In this document: positions 60,305 to 64,000 of the stretch, in pieces
How positions within the stretch are numbered: the first letter of the stretch is position 1
Layout: every line of letters begins with the position of its first letter
NCBI RefSeq assembly: GCF_003751445.1
Contig: NZ_RJUU01000001.1
Coordinates: 4,655,001-4,719,000 of the forward strand
Origin: Streptomyces sp. 840.1
GTDB lineage: Bacteria > Actinomycetota > Actinomycetes > Streptomycetales > Streptomycetaceae
DNA length: 64,000 nucleotides
Direction: 5' to 3'
Notes under the pieces: model-generated
What the model saw: the letters and a program-made list of their open reading frames with translations, nothing else
The model's database searches: none
Told to the model about the DNA's origin: nothing
Position numbers and translations under genes: made by a program

Positions 60305-60885
60305 ATCCCTGTCGCGGCGGGGGCGGGCTCAAACGTCCCCGTCGGCGGCCACCGGTGCGGGGTCGTACGCCTCCCGACGGTGACCGACGCGGCATAGGCG
60401 TACCCCGGCGGCGCATTCATTTGCCCTCGGAAGAACGGAAGAACGACGGGAGGCAGATGTGGAATTGCGGAAGGCCGGCAGGGTGGAAGTCCGCGATTCG
60501 CCGTGTCATTGCCGCCGTACGGGCATGAAGGTGCCGATACCCGTGAGGAAGGCGTTCCGAATGCGTTCCTGGTCCCGGGGCCCCTGCCCGTCCTCTTTCG
60601 GCCTTTCGGCCTTTGGCTTTCGGTCCTTCGGTCTCGCGGCGGCCGGGTCGGACGCATATGCGGAGCGGCAGTCCGGGGCCGGGACTTCTGCCTGCTCCGA
60701 ACTATCGCTCCTCCCGCTTACGTCTCACTGACGTTTCACTAACGTCTCACTGACGTTTCGCTGACGTGACGTCCCTGGGCTGCGGAGTTGTGGAATCGGG
60801 TGCCTGCCGGGCTTGCCCGGTCCCGGGAATTCGGTACAGCATGGCCGCCTCGCGTCCGGCCCGCCGGTATCGGGCCGGCAGGCCG
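60305..60885. other. Long non-coding stretch upstream of psuG with a short repeat array
   Basis: About 580 bases without a credible gene. It should include the psuG promoter near 60310-60400. It also holds an 11-bp direct-repeat array (60720-60774, listed separately). Small open frames across it have no family similarity and no start sites of note. Confidence 0.5.
60720..60774. repeat. Array of four to five 11-bp direct repeats
   Basis: Units ACGTCTCACTG (60720), ACGTTTCACTA (60731), ACGTCTCACTG (60742), ACGTTTCGCTG (60753) and a degenerate fifth unit (60764-60774). The period is exactly 11 bp, one helical turn. The units alternate C/T at position 5. Each carries ACGT and, on the other strand, CAGTGA. 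Confidence 0.75.
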
Positions 60886-61896
60886 TCAGGCCAGTGATGC
60901 GGCGTGCGCGGGGTCGATGGCGTGACGGAGCGGCCGGTCCTGTGTGAACCGGTCGAGTTCGTCGAGCACGAGCTGTCCGAGGCGCCGGCGCTCGGCACCC
61001 AGGGCGCCGCCGAGGTGCGGTGTCAGGACGACGTTGGGAAGGGTGAACAGTGGCGAGTCATGAGCCGGGGGCTCGGGATGCGTTACGTCGAGCACGGCGG
61101 TGAGATCGGGCCTGGCACCCAGGACCTGAGCGGCGGCCGGCTCGTCGATCAGCGCGCCCCGCGCGGTGTTGATCAGCGTCGCGCCGGGGCGCATCGAGTC
61201 CAGCAGCCGTGCCCCGACCGTGCCGCGGGTCTCGGGCAGGAGCGGTGCGTGGAGGCTGACGACGTGGCAGGTGGCGAAGAGTTCCTCGACGGGCACCAGT
61301 CGGACGCCCGCCCGGCGGGCGGCATCCGGGGAGGCGACGGGATCGGTGGCGAGGACCTCGACGTCGAAACGGGCCAGGTGGGCGGCGACCAGCCTGCCTA
61401 TGTGGCCGAGCCCCAGCAGGCCCACCCGTGACCGGTAGGCGCCCGGGACCTCGGGGTTGTGCGGGAAGCGGCGGCTGCTCGCGACCTCCCGCGCGATGCG
61501 GTGGGCCTGCTTCAGCCCGAGGAGGACGTGGGCGAGGGTGAACTCCGCGACCGGGACGGCGTTGGCCGCGGCGGCGGAGACGATCGGGATGCCGCGCTCC
61601 CAGAAGGCGGGCGTGGTCAGGTGCCGGACGGACCCCGCCGCGACCAGAACGGCCCGCAGCCGGGGGGCCCGCGACAGGAAGGCGGTGTCGAGCACGGGTG
61701 CGCCCCAGCCCGTGAGCAGGATCTCGACGTCCCTCAGCGCCTCGGGCTCCGCGTCCAGCTCCTGGCGGGTGCGGGGCGGTCCCTGCCAGCGCGCGAGCCG
61801 GCCGATCCCGGCCAGTACCTCGGGCGGGTAGACGTCCGCCCGGCGTTCTTCCTCCATGACCAGCAGGGCTGTCGGTGCGGTGGCCGGTTGGTTCAT
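60886..61896 (-). CDS. D-2-hydroxyacid dehydrogenase
   Basis: The product is 336 residues. The NAD-binding motif is GLLGLGHIGRLVAAHL. The catalytic Arg is in LINTARGALID, Glu in DVTHPEP and His in LTPHLGGALG. The lengthened N-terminal catalytic domain and GSVRHLTTPAFWERGIPIVSAAAANAVPVAEFTLAHVLLGLK resemble the phosphoglycerate-dehydrogenase-like hydroxyacid dehydrogenases; the substrate is unknown. ATG at 61896. Being divergent from a sugar ABC transporter operon, it may act on a sugar-derived acid. Confidence 0.88.
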   Translation of the reverse strand: MNQPATAPTALLVMEEERRADVYPPEVLAGIGRLARWQGPPRTRQELDAEPEALRDVEILLTGWGAPVLDTAFLSRAPRLRAVLVAAGSVRHLTTPAFWERGIPIVSAAAANAVPVAEFTLAHVLLGLKQAHRIAREVASSRRFPHNPEVPGAYRSRVGLLGLGHIGRLVAAHLARFDVEVLATDPVASPDAARRAGVRLVPVEELFATCHVVSLHAPLLPETRGTVGARLLDSMRPGATLINTARGALIDEPAAAQVLGARPDLTAVLDVTHPEPPAHDSPLFTLPNVVLTPHLGGALGAERRRLGQLVLDELDRFTQDRPLRHAIDPAHAASLA

Positions 61897-62298
61897 ATCG
61901 GGTCTGGCTCCTCGGCCGGTCCGGTGCCGGTCCGGTGGCCGGGCGGCCGCCGGACCCTGCTCGGATCTGTGGGCGAATGTCTGACTGGATGTCGTGGATT
62001 GGGGTGGCCTGTTTGGTTCCCGGGCCGGATGGCTCGCAGGGACGATACATCGGATCACTGGAATGTCCTCGCGTTTAGGTCGGATGTCCAGCCTTCGTCG
62101 CTCAGCAGTTGTTGCCGGGGCTTGTACTCGTTCCGGATCGGGATGGCTGTTCGTACGGCTCGGTGAACTGGGCGGTTATCAGCGGATTTCAGGAGGTGAT
62201 ATCGCCCTCGCGCGTTCCGGACTGCCGGAGCCGTGCATGGAAGGACATGGGACGGGAGCAGGGCCGGCCCGTGGAAACTTTTTGTATTCATCGGACTA
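61897..62298. other. Non-coding region between the dehydrogenase and sugar ABC genes
   Basis: About 400 bases with no credible gene; with the promoter and operator below it makes up the 483-bp divergent gap. The element CGGAT recurs irregularly (in CTCGGATC, ATCGGATC, GTCGGATG, TCCGGATC, GCGGATTT), and lower GC marks it as regulatory DNA. Confidence 0.5.
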
Positions 62299-62327
62299 TT
62301 GACCGCTGAATCCGACCCCGTTACCGT
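62299..62327 (+). promoter_or_regulatory. Promoter of the sugar ABC operon
   Basis: TTGACC (62299-62304), 17-bp spacer, TACCGT (62322-62327). The predicted start of transcription falls in the LacI-type operator just downstream. Confidence 0.7.
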
Positions 62328-62331
62328 CCCA

Positions 62332-62343
62332 GAAAGCGCTTTC
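62332..62343. promoter_or_regulatory. LacI-family operator
   Basis: Perfect 12-bp palindrome GAAAGCGCTTTC with the central CG typical of LacI/GalR-family sites, placed over the expected transcription start and 37 bases before the ATG. The regulator gene is not in this window. Confidence 0.75.
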
Positions 62344-62379
62344 CAGGCCAACTGTGATGCGGCGAAAACAGGAGTTGTG

Positions 62380-63708
62380 ATGCAGAGATCGCGATGGATC
62401 GGTGCGGGTGTCCTCGCCTCGACACTGGTCCTCACCAGCTGTTCGTCCGGGCCTGCGGGAGTGGATGCCAAGCAGGACTCCAAGGCGCCTCTGGAGCTCT
62501 GGACCAGGACGACACCGGGCGGGCCGGGGGAGCAGGGCGCGCTCAAGCTCGCCACCGCCTTCGAGAAGAAGACGGGTTACAAGGTCGAGGTCACGGCCAT
62601 CTTCGATGACTTCGAGACCAAGCTGCAGCAGCGGGCCGCCCAGAAGAACCTCCCCGACATCGTCATGAACGACGTGACCCAGCTCGGGGCCATGCACAGC
62701 CAGGGGCTGCTCCGGGAGATCGACCTGGACAAGATCAAGGACAGCGGGCAGATCATCGGCCAGGGCCTCGACTCCGGGAAGAGCGTGGACGGCAAGCAGT
62801 ACGGACTGCCGTACTCGGCACAGGCGTCCGCGCTGCTCATCCGCAAGGACTGGCGGCAGAAGCTGAAGCTCGACGTCCCGGAGAACTGGGACGACTTCGC
62901 CGCGATGGCCAAGGCCTTCACCACCCGGGACCCGGACGGCGACGGCAAGCAGAACACCGCCGGGCTCGCCGCCCCGCTGTCCACCAAGCGCGGCTACGCC
63001 TCCTGGTACTTCTCCAACTTCCTCTGGGCCGCGGGCGGCGACTTCATCACCGAGAGCGGCAAGGGCACGTACAAGCCGTCCTCGGCCACGAAGGCATCGG
63101 TCGAGGCCATGCAGTGGTTCCGCGACCTGGGCTGCAAGGCCAAGGCCATCCAGCCCGGCGCCGTGACCATGGACACCCCGCCGACGAACGAGACCTTCGA
63201 GGCGGGCCGGACCGGCATGTTCGTCGTCGGTCCGTACCTGCTGCCCCGCTTCGACGAGACCCTCGGCAAGGACAAGTACGAGGTCGTGCCGATGCCCAAG
63301 GGCCCGAAGGACGCCACCGTTCTCGCGGAGGGCGGCTCGGTCTACCTGATGGCCGGCTCCGCCAACCAGGCCGGCCAGGACGCCTTCGCCGGCTTCGCCG
63401 TCTCCGCCGAGGGCCAGAAGACGGGGATGGAGGGCGAGACCGGATACACCGTGCAGCTTCCCGTCAACAAGACGGTGGACATCTCCCAGGTGCGGCCCGA
63501 CCCCCGCTGGAAGACCTACGCCCAGGCCTACCAGGACTCCGGGCGGTACGCCCCGTCCATCCCGAACTGGACCCCGGTGCGGCAGGCGACGGCGGACACC
63601 GTGAACGCGCTCATGGCGGACTGCGGTCTCGACACCGGCACCAAGCTCCGTGAGCTCGACAAGCAGCTCGCCGACATCCTCGACGAGCAGGGGATCGCCG
63701 CGTCATGA
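62380..63708 (+). CDS. Sugar ABC transporter substrate-binding lipoprotein
   Basis: The product is 442 residues, an extracellular solute-binding protein of family 1. Lipobox LTSC in IGAGVLASTLVLTSCSS. The core has LELWTRTTPGGPGEQGALKLATAFEKKTGYKVEV, IVMNDVTQLGAMHSQGLL, YGLPYSAQASALLIRKDW and ENWDDFAAMAKAFTTRDPDGDGKQN. It would bind an oligosaccharide or other sugar outside the membrane. ACAGGAG lies 5 bases before the ATG at 62380. Its stop overlaps the permease start (ATGA). Regulation by a LacI-type repressor is indicated by the upstream palindrome. Confidence 0.92.
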   Translation: MQRSRWIGAGVLASTLVLTSCSSGPAGVDAKQDSKAPLELWTRTTPGGPGEQGALKLATAFEKKTGYKVEVTAIFDDFETKLQQRAAQKNLPDIVMNDVTQLGAMHSQGLLREIDLDKIKDSGQIIGQGLDSGKSVDGKQYGLPYSAQASALLIRKDWRQKLKLDVPENWDDFAAMAKAFTTRDPDGDGKQNTAGLAAPLSTKRGYASWYFSNFLWAAGGDFITESGKGTYKPSSATKASVEAMQWFRDLGCKAKAIQPGAVTMDTPPTNETFEAGRTGMFVVGPYLLPRFDETLGKDKYEVVPMPKGPKDATVLAEGGSVYLMAGSANQAGQDAFAGFAVSAEGQKTGMEGETGYTVQLPVNKTVDISQVRPDPRWKTYAQAYQDSGRYAPSIPNWTPVRQATADTVNALMADCGLDTGTKLRELDKQLADILDEQGIAAS

Positions 63709-64000
63709 GCCTCGACCAGGCCGGACCGGCCGCCCCTGCGGCGGCCGGCCCCGCCCCGCGGAAGCCGGGGCGCCAGAGCGGCGGGGCCGCCGGCCGCCCG
63801 GGGCGCAGCCGCAGATCGGGCCGGTGGTGGACGCCCTGGCTGTTCCTCGCTCCCGCGCTGATCCTCTTCCTGTACTTCAAGTTCATCCCCATGGCCAACG
63901 CGCTGACCATGTCCTTCCAGGAAGTTCAGCCCTACCTGGGAAACAAGTGGGTCGGCACCGACAACTACGCCACGGTGCTCCAGTCCCACGGATTCCGCGA
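63705..64000 (+). CDS. Sugar ABC transporter permease, N-terminal part, cut by window edge
   Basis: The first 98 residues are present. A Pro/Ala/Gly/Arg-rich cytoplasmic leader of about 40 residues is followed by the first membrane helix (WLFLAPALILFLYFKFIPMANALTMSF) and the loop WVGTDNYATVL, the usual start of MalF/UgpA-type permeases. Translationally coupled to the binding protein gene. Confidence 0.88.
   Translation, partial: MSLDQAGPAAPAAAGPAPRKPGRQSGGAAGRPGRSRRSGRWWTPWLFLAPALILFLYFKFIPMANALTMSFQEVQPYLGNKWVGTDNYATVLQSHGFR

Noticed and set aside
60459..60742. Small plus-strand frames upstream of psuG
   Set aside because: Composition and lack of ribosome site suggest non-coding DNA; the end of these frames is just the 11-bp repeat array.

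Overview
This window is a piece of a Streptomyces (or very close relative) chromosome. GC content is very high, many starts are GTG, and the gene content and order (polA, rpsA, coaE, a branched-chain amino acid ABC operon next to an ANTAR response regulator and pyruvate kinase) are those of the conserved Streptomyces chromosomal core. No phage, transposon, CRISPR array or clear genomic island is visible. Nearly all genes are ordinary housekeeping or conserved actinobacterial genes; the unusual material sits in short spots between them.

Layout. 1-13.6 kb: the end of an aminopeptidase N, an ECF sigma factor with its coupled partner, a TetR / serine-hydrolase divergent pair, a decarboxylase plus N-monooxygenase pair resembling the first two desferrioxamine steps, a secreted 5'-nucleotidase, a SIMPL protein, pyruvate kinase, and a free-standing HTH-LAGLIDADG protein beside an atypical tRNA with a CAA anticodon. 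13.6-30.5 kb: ANTAR response regulator, the five-gene liv operon with an internal hairpin after the binding-protein gene, a hotdog thioesterase, a molybdopterin oxidoreductase, polA, a DUF4184 membrane protein, a secreted lytic transglycosylase and an SDR. 30.5-46 kb: a 45-residue small protein, a DUF3068 protein, HrpB helicase, methyltransferase, rpsA with a clear promoter and a structured leader, a secreted beta-helix protein with a chitinase-type (DasR-like) control site, a Tat-exported amine oxidase, PAC2 protein, coaE, TPR, DUF6343, ADP-ribosylglycohydrolase, methyltransferase, lipoprotein and SPFH protein. 46-64 kb: SNF2 helicase plus SWIM protein, two small proteins, a protein of unknown function followed by two tandem structured RNAs, C39-like protein, aminotransferase, HxlR regulator, cupin, NTF2-like protein, nucleotidyltransferase, uridine-kinase-like protein, pseudouridine catabolism (psuG-psuK), a D-2-hydroxyacid dehydrogenase and the start of a sugar ABC transporter operon controlled by a LacI-type operator.

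The most interesting observation is at about 52.78-53.17 kb. Two consecutive RNA elements each carry a T-arm, an acceptor helix and a D-arm in the order T-arm, acceptor 3' strand, acceptor 5' strand, D-arm. This is a circularly permuted tRNA order, in which the position of the anticodon stem leads into a long stem closing the 5' and 3' ends. That architecture matches the bacterial Y RNAs of the YrlA type (tRNA mimics that partner with Ro60/Rsr proteins). They lie directly downstream of a conserved gene of unknown function and end in a strong terminator hairpin. All base pairing was read by eye and no covariance search could be run.

Other notable points: a short-variable-arm tRNA with a leucine anticodon next to a LAGLIDADG protein, a decarboxylase/N-hydroxylase pair lacking the later siderophore genes and any visible iron box, an array of 11-bp direct repeats near psuG, and paired 15-bp repeats upstream of the 5'-nucleotidase gene.
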